Translations under genes and position numbers: made by a program | Notes under the pieces: model-generated | The model's input: the letters and a program-made list of their open reading frames with translations, nothing else | Database searches by the model: none | What the model was told of the DNA's origin: nothing | Shown: positions 44,236 to 51,830 of the stretch, piece by piece | Numbering within the stretch: position 1 is the stretch's first letter | Layout of the letters: every line of letters begins with the position of its first letter | Origin: Candidatus Babeliales bacterium | GTDB lineage: Bacteria > Babelota > Babeliae > Babelales > RVW-14 | Length of the DNA stretch: 64,000 nucleotides | Assembly: GCA_019749895.1 (NCBI GenBank) | Contig: JAIEPG010000002.1 | Span: 197,750 to 261,749 of the forward strand | Reading direction: 5' to 3'

Positions 44236-47130
44236 CTAAAAAACTTCGCCCAGTGTTAAATACCATGCATAAGCGCTGTCGCCAGGCAGCCTTGTCTTCC
44301 ATTTCCAACCGATATCAAAGCGGATTGCGCCTACCGGTGTTTTGTAGCGCAGTCCGCATCCTGAACCGGGAAACCACGAGCCTGAGCCAGGTATGCCTGT
44401 TTGGCTGAGCACGCCAACATCCTGAAAAATAACCATGCCCAGTTTGTCGATTACCGGAAAGCGTAATTCAAGATTAAGATTAATCATGGAGCTGCCGCCT
44501 TGAATGGTGTATTCTTTGCTCACATTACCTTCTGAATCAATATGTTCACTCACCCCCAGCGGCGGTAGTGAATCTTTTTCGTAGCCACGGACCGAATATG
44601 GCCCGCCCAAATAAAAGCGTTCTATAGGCATAATCTGATTAAATTTACGCCGAAAAATATGACCAAAGCGCAGTCGAAACGCGCCAATCACATTGTTGTG
44701 GAGTGCTTTAAAATATGACTGCTCTGCCATTAAGCGCGCCGAAAATCCGGCTGCAAGTTCTGGCACCATAAACTTCATTGAGAGAAAACTAAATTGGCCT
44801 TTGGTGGTGTTTACGCGGTCGTCCAATGTATCGATAATTAAGCTTGGCTCAAAGAAAAAGTAGGGTAGTGTGCGGTCAATTAATGCCGGGTCTAAATTCA
44901 GATTGCCGCGTACTCTGCTGGTGCGCATCCACTCGTTGCCAAGCGTAATGCCCCAATAATAATTTTCTCGATACTCGTCGCTTAAGCCTGCCAAAAAGCC
45001 ACTTTGCACCGCTTCGTATGCCGAGTCGCTCGAGCCAATAGCAACCGGATGAATGTATTTGTTAGTGTACCCTTTTAGTTTGCCCATCACCGGTAAACCC
45101 AACAGAGCGGGTTGTTGGTAGTGGGCGTCGAATGTGCGCTCAAAGCGGGTAATTTCAGTGTTAATAGTAAGGTTGTCGGCACGGTTGGTTGGGTTTTTTA
45201 TGGCCAACGATGCGCCAAATTTGGCCGTAGATTGTCGCTTAAACAGAAAGTTTTTGCTCGTTAAAAAGTAGCCAGCGCGTATGCGCAATTCAATTGGATC
45301 GTCGTCAACCAGTGTTATGATGAGCGGTTTTTTGCTTTTGGTGTTGGACAAATGGTAGGGCTGAATTTGTATTTGTTTAAATATATCAAGACTGCGCAAT
45401 TTTTTGCGTGTGAGTTCTATTTTTTCTTTGTCCCACAACGCCCCCTCGTGGCAGCGAACCTCGCGCATAATGCGCTTGAAGGGCAGCTTGGTAGCTCCGC
45501 GTAAATAAACTTTGCCAAAGCGCACGCGCGGGCCTGGTTCAATATGCCAAGTGGTAAAAACGTCCACACCGTGCGGCGAAATTTTGCTGGTCAGCTCGGG
45601 GTGCACGCGTGCGTACCAATAACTATTTTGTTGAAAATAGTTTAGCAGGTACACCTTTTGTTCGTGCAGCCAATGAATGTTGAATGGTACTAAGTTATTG
45701 GTTGTGCTTTTTTGTGGGTCGGTAAAAACTGAATGTGAGGCCAAATGTTCAAAATTTTTAAAAGCAAAGCCGTGATAAAAATGTTGAGCGCCTTTTTTGA
45801 TGAGCACTAAAATGGCATATGAATCGTCTTGTTGTTTAACAAAGCGTGTTTCTACAATTTCAAAATTCCAAAAACCTTGAGAAAAGTAATGGTGCTTTAG
45901 TGCTGACAGAGCAGTATCAAGGCGTTCTTGGTCAAAAGTTTTTTTCTTAAGTAATTCATTAAAAAAATGGAGTCCCTCGCGTTCTTGCTCACGCGTATCG
46001 ACATTTTTTAAAAAGATATGGTTGATGTGGGTGGGGCTGCCTTCTTGAATACTAAAAACATAATCATGTTTTGGAGTTGGTTTATAAGAAATAGCTGTTT
46101 GCCAGTATCCTTTTTTGTAATATTCATGCAACAGTTGTTCGGTAATAATATCGGGAGAAAAAAGCCATTCGGGGAGATCAAGTCCAATAATATCTTCTTT
46201 AATTGCTTGATTAGAAAAAAGATGGTTGCCGGTGAAAGCGAGTAATTTTCTTTTGCCAAGCGAGATAAAGAAGGTAACAGCGACTGTATGGTTGCGGTGG
46301 TTAATAAGTCGCTTCATGCTGATGTGGCTGTCGAAATAACCCTTTTCTTGCAAATACGTACGTATCTTTTTTGCCTGTTTTTCTATTTGTCTTTTGTCGT
46401 AGTCCGTTTTTAATAAGTTTTTTTTGAAGCGTTGTAGTTTTTCTGCAAGTGCTGTTGGGGTTCGTTCGTGGGCTTGTTCTTGATCTGTTTTGATATCAAA
46501 AGAAACCTGATCAATGTGATAGCGTTTGCCGCGCTTTGTTTTGATGATAGCAGTTATTGTTTTATTCTTTTTTTCGTACACAAATTCATCGGTGAGTGTG
46601 TGGTCAAAGTACCCTTCTGCTTTAAGCTTTTGGTTAATAGCTTCAACCGATTCTTCGTGCAATGAAATATCAAAAACATCACCAGGTTGTTGAGTATAAA
46701 GATTTGTATATTCTTGTTGTCCAAAGAATACGCCTTTAAAGGTTAACTTTTTCAAAATCCAACTACTTTTGAGCGTAAACGTTAAATGTTTCCCGTTTTC
46801 ATAATCGCAACAGTTGATATCAATTGCTTGTAAGCGTTCTTTGCGCATAAGATTTTTAAAAGCTTGATTAACTTGCTTGACTGAAATAAACGTGTTGGGA
46901 ACAAGTTCAACTAGATGGTTAAACTCTTCACTGCTGAGTAATATGTCGGCTTGGTGTGAGAGTTTGGTTAAATAAAACGTAGCCGTTTCTTGCGGATATT
47001 GTTCATGAAAGTTTCCACCATAACATTGCTTTGTGCGGCCATGCAGCGGGAGCGTGCCCAGTGTGGCAAAAAAAATAGAAAGAATGAATAGTAGGTATTT
47101 GTACACGCAAAGTCCCGTTTTTCGGCCCAT
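44236..47130 (-). CDS. Outer-membrane Omp85 protein (BamA/TamA-like)
   Basis: Omp85 proteins insert or export proteins at the outer membrane. Signal peptide 1-31. Several POTRA domains fill about 80-590, e.g. RIMREVRCHEGALWDKEKIE and LRSLDIFKQIQIQP, typical of the last POTRA. The 16-strand barrel follows (about 630-964), with the hallmark VRGYEKDSL in loop 6 and the closing strand GAIRFDIGWKW. Length 964 is longer than many BamA proteins, with extra POTRA-like repeats, so BamA, TamA or a paralogue are all possible. The start is the ATG at 47130 behind AAGGGA; an ATG 21 nt upstream precedes the SD. With lpxK it shows a diderm envelope. Confidence 0.9.
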   Translation of the reverse strand: MGRKTGLCVYKYLLFILSIFFATLGTLPLHGRTKQCYGGNFHEQYPQETATFYLTKLSHQADILLSSEEFNHLVELVPNTFISVKQVNQAFKNLMRKERLQAIDINCCDYENGKHLTFTLKSSWILKKLTFKGVFFGQQEYTNLYTQQPGDVFDISLHEESVEAINQKLKAEGYFDHTLTDEFVYEKKNKTITAIIKTKRGKRYHIDQVSFDIKTDQEQAHERTPTALAEKLQRFKKNLLKTDYDKRQIEKQAKKIRTYLQEKGYFDSHISMKRLINHRNHTVAVTFFISLGKRKLLAFTGNHLFSNQAIKEDIIGLDLPEWLFSPDIITEQLLHEYYKKGYWQTAISYKPTPKHDYVFSIQEGSPTHINHIFLKNVDTREQEREGLHFFNELLKKKTFDQERLDTALSALKHHYFSQGFWNFEIVETRFVKQQDDSYAILVLIKKGAQHFYHGFAFKNFEHLASHSVFTDPQKSTTNNLVPFNIHWLHEQKVYLLNYFQQNSYWYARVHPELTSKISPHGVDVFTTWHIEPGPRVRFGKVYLRGATKLPFKRIMREVRCHEGALWDKEKIELTRKKLRSLDIFKQIQIQPYHLSNTKSKKPLIITLVDDDPIELRIRAGYFLTSKNFLFKRQSTAKFGASLAIKNPTNRADNLTINTEITRFERTFDAHYQQPALLGLPVMGKLKGYTNKYIHPVAIGSSDSAYEAVQSGFLAGLSDEYRENYYWGITLGNEWMRTSRVRGNLNLDPALIDRTLPYFFFEPSLIIDTLDDRVNTTKGQFSFLSMKFMVPELAAGFSARLMAEQSYFKALHNNVIGAFRLRFGHIFRRKFNQIMPIERFYLGGPYSVRGYEKDSLPPLGVSEHIDSEGNVSKEYTIQGGSSMINLNLELRFPVIDKLGMVIFQDVGVLSQTGIPGSGSWFPGSGCGLRYKTPVGAIRFDIGWKWKTRLPGDSAYAWYLTLGEVF

Positions 47131-47274
47131 AAGGTTCCCTTGCAATACCATACTATTTTTGTAAAAATTTGTATTGTTTTGTTAGATTTCTAGGTATTAA
47201 TTGGGTTTTTTTGGGTGACAAAAAGAGAGTCGAGCGTAGAATTGAAAAAAAAGGAGGAGGTCAAGAGCGTAGAG

Positions 47275-47559
47275 TTAATCGCCAATGATTCTGAAAACGT
47301 TGCGAAAGTCCTTTTCTTTTATCATTGGTTCTACTTGGACTTCTTCTATTTTAGATTCTGGAGTTCCTTTGTATAAAGCATCAATAAGCTCATCAAGCTT
47401 TTCAGCGATACCGCAGGCCATAATGATAACGCTATGCTTGTCTTCAGCGTTTTGTATAGTTCCTTCAATGTCATAGCGCTGAGCATGTTTTTGAACATAT
47501 TCGCGATATGATGCCATTTGGACATTTCCAATGACTTTTATCTTAACACACTGCCTCAT
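47275..47559 (-). CDS. Acylphosphatase-like protein
   Basis: Small (94-residue) alpha/beta protein that hydrolyses acylphosphates. KIKVIGNVQMASYREYVQKHAQ matches the acylphosphatase start VxGxVQGVGFRxxVxxxA, keeping the catalytic Arg (R19 region) although the VQGVGF loop reads VQMASY; IEGTIQNAEDKHSVIIMACG keeps the catalytic Asn in the GWVRN-type position. Loss of Gly residues in the phosphate-binding cradle makes activity uncertain. SD AAAGGG and its own promoter (47608-47637) are visible. Confidence 0.75.
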   Translation of the reverse strand: MRQCVKIKVIGNVQMASYREYVQKHAQRYDIEGTIQNAEDKHSVIIMACGIAEKLDELIDALYKGTPESKIEEVQVEPMIKEKDFRNVFRIIGD

Positions 47560-47607
47560 AGGAATTTCCCTTTCTCACTTTTTGCCTCCTCGCGAGAATC
47601 ATGCGTA

Positions 47608-47637
47608 ATAGTATCAGACCGAATTTTGAAAAGTCAA
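47608..47637 (-). promoter_or_regulatory. Promoter of acylphosphatase-like gene
   Basis: On the minus strand: TTGACT (47637-47632), an 18-bp spacer, TACTAT (47613-47608); GATACT two bases earlier is an alternative -10 with 16-bp spacing. It lies between the glycosyltransferase gene and the acylphosphatase gene. Confidence 0.5.
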
Positions 47638-47720
47638 AAAAAAAGTATAAATTTTTTTCAACTAAGTGAAAAAAATGTTTAAAAAAAATGGCAATATGTT
47701 GCTTAATAGGAGTTATTTTT

Positions 47721-48866
47721 TTAATTAAATAGCTGGCGATAAAGAGCTTTGTGGTGCTCAAGCATGGCTGTTGTATCAAAATCTGTTAGGCTGTCTTGAT
47801 GCTGACTAAGGCGTTGGTAGAGCGTTGTATCGTTGGCAATTGTGGCAATAATTTTGCCTAATTTTTCCCAGTTGCCTGGTTCAACTAAATAGCCATTAAC
47901 GTCATCATTAATAATTTCATGAATGCCACCAACGTTGTAGGCAACAACGGGTATCTTGCTTAAGCGTGCTTCAACAACGCTGCAAGGTAAGCCTTCCCAC
48001 AAAGAACTGAGTGCAAAAATATCCCATGAGGTTAACCATGGCCTTACGTCGTGTTGCCAGCCAAGAAGGCGCACTGAGTTTTGCATGTTGTTTTGGATAA
48101 TCCAGTTTGTTAGTTCTTTACGTAACGCGCCATCGCCAATAATTTCCAGCTCAAGCGTGTGTTTTGTGGCTAAGGTTGTGGCGAGTTGAAATGCTTTAAG
48201 AAGATCAAAAAGATTTTTTTGTGGCTTAAAACAGGAAATAGTTCCAATGCGAAAGGGTTGCATGCGAGCAAGGCTGCGTGCAGGTATATAAAATTTTTTA
48301 TATTCAACTGCGGCTCTGATAATTGAACTTTTGTTGTTAAAACCGGGTAAGCGTTTGCAGCCTTCCTCTCGATCTTTGTTAGAAACACAAATAAAGTGTG
48401 TGGTAATCAGCGCCGTTATCCATTCAAGCGCATAAATAAAAAACCAGCGTAGTTTTGGTTGATAATCATTAAAACCAAAGCCGTGTACGGTGTGGATGCG
48501 CGTTTTGATGCCAGCAAAAAAAGCTGCCCAGCGGCCAATAATACCTGCTTTAGTGCTGTGAGTGTGTACGGCGATGTTTGGATATTTTTTTTTTAGGTTG
48601 CGTAAAATGCCAATAATCCGTTTAAAATTTTTACCTTCATTGAGCAACGATTTTAGCCCAACCTCGCGTTTAAAAGAATCTAAGAGAAAAGTATTGTTGA
48701 GCTGTTTTGCGTGCGATACAAGCGGACCTTGGTCGCCTGAGATGAGGCTGGTGGAATAATTGCTGTTGTTGATGCCGTGCGCCAGAGACAAGCAAACTTT
48801 TTGTGCGCCACCAAGTTCAAGTTTGGTGACAATATAGACCACGTGAAGTGGTTGCGTATTCTTCAT
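47721..48866 (-). CDS. Glycosyltransferase, GT4 family
   Basis: GT-B retaining glycosyltransferase (group 1), 381 residues. The N-terminal nucleotide-fold begins HVVYIVTKLELGGAQKVCLS, the GGA(Q/E) motif of surface-polysaccharide enzymes; HTHSTKAGIIGRWAAFFAGI and HTVHGFGFN are acceptor-side loops. In the C-terminal domain RIGTISCFKPQKNLFDLLKA, LEIIGDGALRKEL and the donor motif LSSLWEGLPCSVVEARLSKI (Glu-x7-Glu pattern) are clear. It follows the F0 c-subunit gene by 20 bp, apparently in one transcript, which is an odd operon partner. Likely role: LPS or another envelope glycan. Confidence 0.9.
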   Translation of the reverse strand: MKNTQPLHVVYIVTKLELGGAQKVCLSLAHGINNSNYSTSLISGDQGPLVSHAKQLNNTFLLDSFKREVGLKSLLNEGKNFKRIIGILRNLKKKYPNIAVHTHSTKAGIIGRWAAFFAGIKTRIHTVHGFGFNDYQPKLRWFFIYALEWITALITTHFICVSNKDREEGCKRLPGFNNKSSIIRAAVEYKKFYIPARSLARMQPFRIGTISCFKPQKNLFDLLKAFQLATTLATKHTLELEIIGDGALRKELTNWIIQNNMQNSVRLLGWQHDVRPWLTSWDIFALSSLWEGLPCSVVEARLSKIPVVAYNVGGIHEIINDDVNGYLVEPGNWEKLGKIIATIANDTTLYQRLSQHQDSLTDFDTTAMLEHHKALYRQLFN

Positions 48867-48886
48867 TACTTTCTTTCAAAAGCGTT

Positions 48887-49858
48887 TTAGGCGCTTATTT
48901 TTAAGATCAGCAAAAATGAAACAATCATGGCATAAATGACCGACGATTCAATAAATGTGCTCGTAAGAAGGGTAAGTTTTATCATGAGTGGGTAGTTGTT
49001 TGGTTCTTGTGCAATTTGTTGGCAGCTTTTTGAAGCCGCAAGGCCAATACCGGCCCCGGTGCCTAATGAACCAAGTCCCAGCGTGAGCGCGGCGGTTAAA
49101 ATGACCGGACCTTGTGGCATAAATTCAAGACCGCGCGTTGGTACATAAAAAAGAAACATGAGAGCCAGTAGTAGGCAAAAAATAATGGGTGTTTCAATAA
49201 AAGCTTGTCCAAAGAGTGCGAAGGGGAAAATTTTGTTATAAGCATTTTTGTTGGTGCTCACTGCTGTGCATGCTGCTTGGCAAAAAATTGCTTGGCCAAT
49301 TGAAGGCCCAATGCTGGCAATACCAATAACCAAGCCTGCGCCCAAGTTTTTAATACCGTCAATAATAACCATGCCTTCGTGCATATTCGTTTTAATGAGT
49401 AACGAAATAATAAACGAAAACAGTACTGGAGCTTCAATAATCGATTGGCATAAGAGCATGAGCGTTATGATTTTTTGAGCAAAAAAAGGTTGGCGACCAA
49501 TGCCTTGCGTGGCAGCGCGTACTACAAAACTTGAGGCAAGGCTGGTTGAAAGGGCTGCCAAGCCAATGGCAAGACCAATACCAAGTTCAGACAAACCAAC
49601 CTCCAGTGTCATGTCTTTTGGTGCGCCCAAAAGCATGAGTAGTGACATAACGAGTGCAATAACAATGCCGCTTTCAATGAGCGCTAAACCAATCAGCATT
49701 GCTTTAAACGTATTATCTCTGCCTAGTTCTTGGCGCTCCATTGCCTGGAGTGCGCTCATGCCAGCAAAGCCCTGTCCCAAGCCGCCGCCAATAGTTGCTA
49801 ACCCAAGAGCTAAAATGGCTGAAAAATAATGAAGAAAATTAGGAAGCATGGTAATCAC
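48887..49858 (-). CDS. atpE: F0 ATPase c subunit, four-fold fused hairpins
   Basis: Proton- or Na+-carrying ring subunit, normally one hairpin of about 80 residues. Here 323 residues hold four consecutive hairpins (about 10-78, 90-156, 170-238, 252-320), that is eight membrane helices. Each keeps its ion-binding carboxylate: E62 (IESG), E142 (IEAP), E222 (IETP), E304 (IESS). Gln, a Na+-ligand of Na+-type c subunits, is at the matching place in hairpins 1 (Q29, GQGFAG) and 3 (Q189), but Ser109 and Ile271 in 2 and 4. The start codon is GTG at 49858 (numbering used here) or ATG at 49849; it overlaps atpB by up to 20 bp, indicating coupled translation. Confidence 0.88.
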   Translation of the reverse strand: MITMLPNFLHYFSAILALGLATIGGGLGQGFAGMSALQAMERQELGRDNTFKAMLIGLALIESGIVIALVMSLLMLLGAPKDMTLEVGLSELGIGLAIGLAALSTSLASSFVVRAATQGIGRQPFFAQKIITLMLLCQSIIEAPVLFSFIISLLIKTNMHEGMVIIDGIKNLGAGLVIGIASIGPSIGQAIFCQAACTAVSTNKNAYNKIFPFALFGQAFIETPIIFCLLLALMFLFYVPTRGLEFMPQGPVILTAALTLGLGSLGTGAGIGLAASKSCQQIAQEPNNYPLMIKLTLLTSTFIESSVIYAMIVSFLLILKISA

Positions 49859-50705
49859 TTTCTTCTGGTTCTTGTATTTGTTGTGCGTCTGGGTCGGTTA
49901 TGCCCATTGAGAGATATGTTGCAGTGAGCATGGTAAGAACAAATGATTGTATGAGTCCTTCAAAAAAGCCAAAAAACATTTGTACTCCTACCAGGGCAAA
50001 GAGCGTTATGTAGAGAATTTTGCTTAAGCGTACGAATCGGTCATTTTTGCCCAATGCGGGAAGTTTTTGTGCAATAACAGCCAGGATTATTATAATTATG
50101 GTCAAGCCAATAAAATGAAATTTTAGTTTGTTGCCAACAAATTGCATGATCATGCTAAAAATAATGCTGCCGCCCAAAATATTACCAAACAGTCGAAATG
50201 ACATTGAGGCAATTTTTGCCAATTCACCTACCACGTTGATGGGCGCCAAAAAGAAGATTGGCTGTATGAACTCTTTTAAGTAGTGTCGTAAACCCTTAAA
50301 TTTAATTTTATAAAACTGAACATACACAAAACTGGTAAGTCCCAGGGCAAGTGTGGTATTTAAATCGTTTGTTGACTCATCTAAAAATGGTATCAAGCTG
50401 GTAGAGCTGCAAAAAAGGGTAAAGAGAAAAAGTGACGTGATAAAAGCAAAATGGTGGTACATAAATTTACCAAACGATTCTTTGGTTAAATCAATAAAAA
50501 AGCCAATTGCTTTTTCATAAGCCAATGACACTAAGGTTGGATTGCGTTTTAAAAGATTTTTTCCTACCAGCGCCAAGGTAAACAAGATGCCCATGGCAAT
50601 CCAGGTATATATGAGCGTGTCCAAATGAACATGCCAAAATGAGCCTTCAAGGCCCAAAAATTTAAAGGGGGCAATTTCTTTATACTTAAAAAGATTAATA
50701 TTCAC
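49839..50705 (-). CDS. atpB: F0 ATPase subunit a
   Basis: Stator membrane subunit forming the ion half-channels next to the c ring. Five or more membrane helices. The essential Arg lies in ASMSFRLFGNILGG, the family signature. N-terminal MNINLFKYKEIAPF and the helix before the Arg (GELAKIASMS) are normal. A TTG 36 nt upstream is in frame, but AAAGGTT lies just before GTG 50705, which also overlaps the stop of the preceding gene as GTGA; the GTG is taken as start. 288 residues. The 3' end overlaps the c-subunit start. Confidence 0.93.
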   Translation of the reverse strand: MNINLFKYKEIAPFKFLGLEGSFWHVHLDTLIYTWIAMGILFTLALVGKNLLKRNPTLVSLAYEKAIGFFIDLTKESFGKFMYHHFAFITSLFLFTLFCSSTSLIPFLDESTNDLNTTLALGLTSFVYVQFYKIKFKGLRHYLKEFIQPIFFLAPINVVGELAKIASMSFRLFGNILGGSIIFSMIMQFVGNKLKFHFIGLTIIIIILAVIAQKLPALGKNDRFVRLSKILYITLFALVGVQMFFGFFEGLIQSFVLTMLTATYLSMGITDPDAQQIQEPEESDYHAS

Positions 50706-50992
50706 GAAAGAACCTTTGTTTTCTTGAGCGTGTAGAACCAAAAACTGATACCAAAGCCAGCAAGAAAAACCGGCAAATTAACCTGCAACCAAAAATAAAG
50801 GACCGACACAATAAGTATTAGTATAAAAAATCTTGCAACAAACAATACTAAAGGTTGTAAAAAAAAGCGAGAAGCGGCTTTGTTAGGCTTTGTTTGAAAT
50901 ATCTTTTGGAGCTGGGCAACAAAAAGATAGGCATAGGTAAGCCCCACTAAAAGACCAGAAACAAAAGAAATAAATAGCGTTGTTGTTGTCAT
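50702..50992 (-). CDS. Small ATP synthase accessory membrane protein (AtpI/AtpR-like)
   Basis: 96 residues with three or four membrane helices (about 6-24, 47-65, 68-88). The N-terminus LFISFVSGLLVGLTYAYLF and the mid-helix FVARFFILILIV with a buried Arg fit the small subunit placed ahead of subunit a in ATP synthase operons: AtpI/subunit I, or AtpR of N-type Na+ ATPases. Which of the two cannot be settled by eye. The start is the ATG at 50992 behind GGGGT; a TTG at 51013 precedes the SD. The stop overlaps the atpB GTG start by 4 bp. F1 genes and subunit b are not in the window. Confidence 0.6.
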   Translation of the reverse strand: MTTTTLFISFVSGLLVGLTYAYLFVAQLQKIFQTKPNKAASRFFLQPLVLFVARFFILILIVSVLYFWLQVNLPVFLAGFGISFWFYTLKKTKVLS

Positions 50993-51034
50993 AATGTACC
51001 CCAATAATGGCAAAGTGCCCTAATTCTAAAGGCT

Positions 51035-51063
51035 AGTATGAAAATGGCACATGTGCAAGTAAA
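51035..51063 (-). promoter_or_regulatory. Putative promoter of F0 gene cluster
   Basis: On the minus strand: TTTACT (51063-51058), 17-bp spacer, CATACT (51040-51035), about 45 bp upstream of the small accessory gene. Modest match. Confidence 0.35.
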
Positions 51064-51178
51064 AGAATGCATTCTAGGCCAGCTTAATAAAAATATTGCT
51101 TCTACTTATTCAATTCTATTACCATTGAAGCAATGGAGAGGGGCGAAAAGGGAATAGTATGTTTGAGGGGGAATATAA

Positions 51179-51766
51179 ATGAAGATAATGAGACTTTGGT
51201 TGCATCTATTGTTTGCTTGTTTTTTTGTGGCCAGTTGTGGTCATTTTTTGAGTGCCTCGCCAGCAGGTGCTGTCGTTCGCAACAAGATTCCAATGAACGT
51301 TGCAGGTCAAAAGCTACAACCTGGTGCAAAATTTGCTTTGGGAGATTTGTGGAATCTGATCAACACGCGATTGTCTAAAAAGGTTGCCAACTTTATTGTG
51401 TTAGCTGGCGAAAATAAACAATTTTTCACTGATGCAGAAAGTAACTGGAGCCAAGGTGTTCAGCCAGTTGGTTCTTATAGTGCCGATAGGCTTGGTTTTT
51501 CTCTCGACTGGATTCAGCAAAATAAAGACCAACAGGTAACGTTGCAAGACGATCCAGATTTGATATCGTTACTGGAAAAAGAAAATCGTCTTGCCAGCAC
51601 AAGTCAGGGTGACAAATATCAAAAAATCTTGCTTTATTTTACGATTGACATGAACGGTACTTTGTATCGACTTTATTTGAATGATCCATATCCAGCAAAA
51701 GTAGTAGCAATAGGAAATAAGACCATCAATCCAGTAAAAAATATTATCAATGCTTGGGATATTTAA
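51179..51766 (+). CDS. Predicted lipoprotein of unknown function
   Basis: Not recognised beyond a signal peptide ending in the lipobox VASC (Cys20), which would be lipid-modified. The mature part (175 residues) is soluble, with an N-terminal stretch GHFLSASPAGAVV, a helical segment and two strands with LLYFTIDMNGTLYRLYLN near the C-terminus. SD GAGGGGG lies 6 nt upstream. An 8-bp inverted repeat (ATTGCTTC...GAAGCAAT, within about 51095-51135) lies upstream, of unknown role. It is single-gene, followed by a strong hairpin shared with convergent ppsA. Confidence 0.6.
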   Translation: MKIMRLWLHLLFACFFVASCGHFLSASPAGAVVRNKIPMNVAGQKLQPGAKFALGDLWNLINTRLSKKVANFIVLAGENKQFFTDAESNWSQGVQPVGSYSADRLGFSLDWIQQNKDQQVTLQDDPDLISLLEKENRLASTSQGDKYQKILLYFTIDMNGTLYRLYLNDPYPAKVVAIGNKTINPVKNIINAWDI

Positions 51767-51792
51767 GAATTTTTACATCGATAATAGTGACT

Positions 51793-51820
51793 AAGAGCGG
51801 CTGTGCAAACAGCCGCTCTT
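51793..51820. terminator. Bidirectional hairpin between lipoprotein gene and ppsA
   Basis: A perfect 12-bp stem (AAGAGCGGCTGT, 51793-51804, and complement 51809-51820) with a GCAA loop, lying between convergent genes. U-tracts are short on both strands, but stem strength suggests termination for both. Confidence 0.75.
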
Positions 51821-51830
51821 TGCTGTTTAA

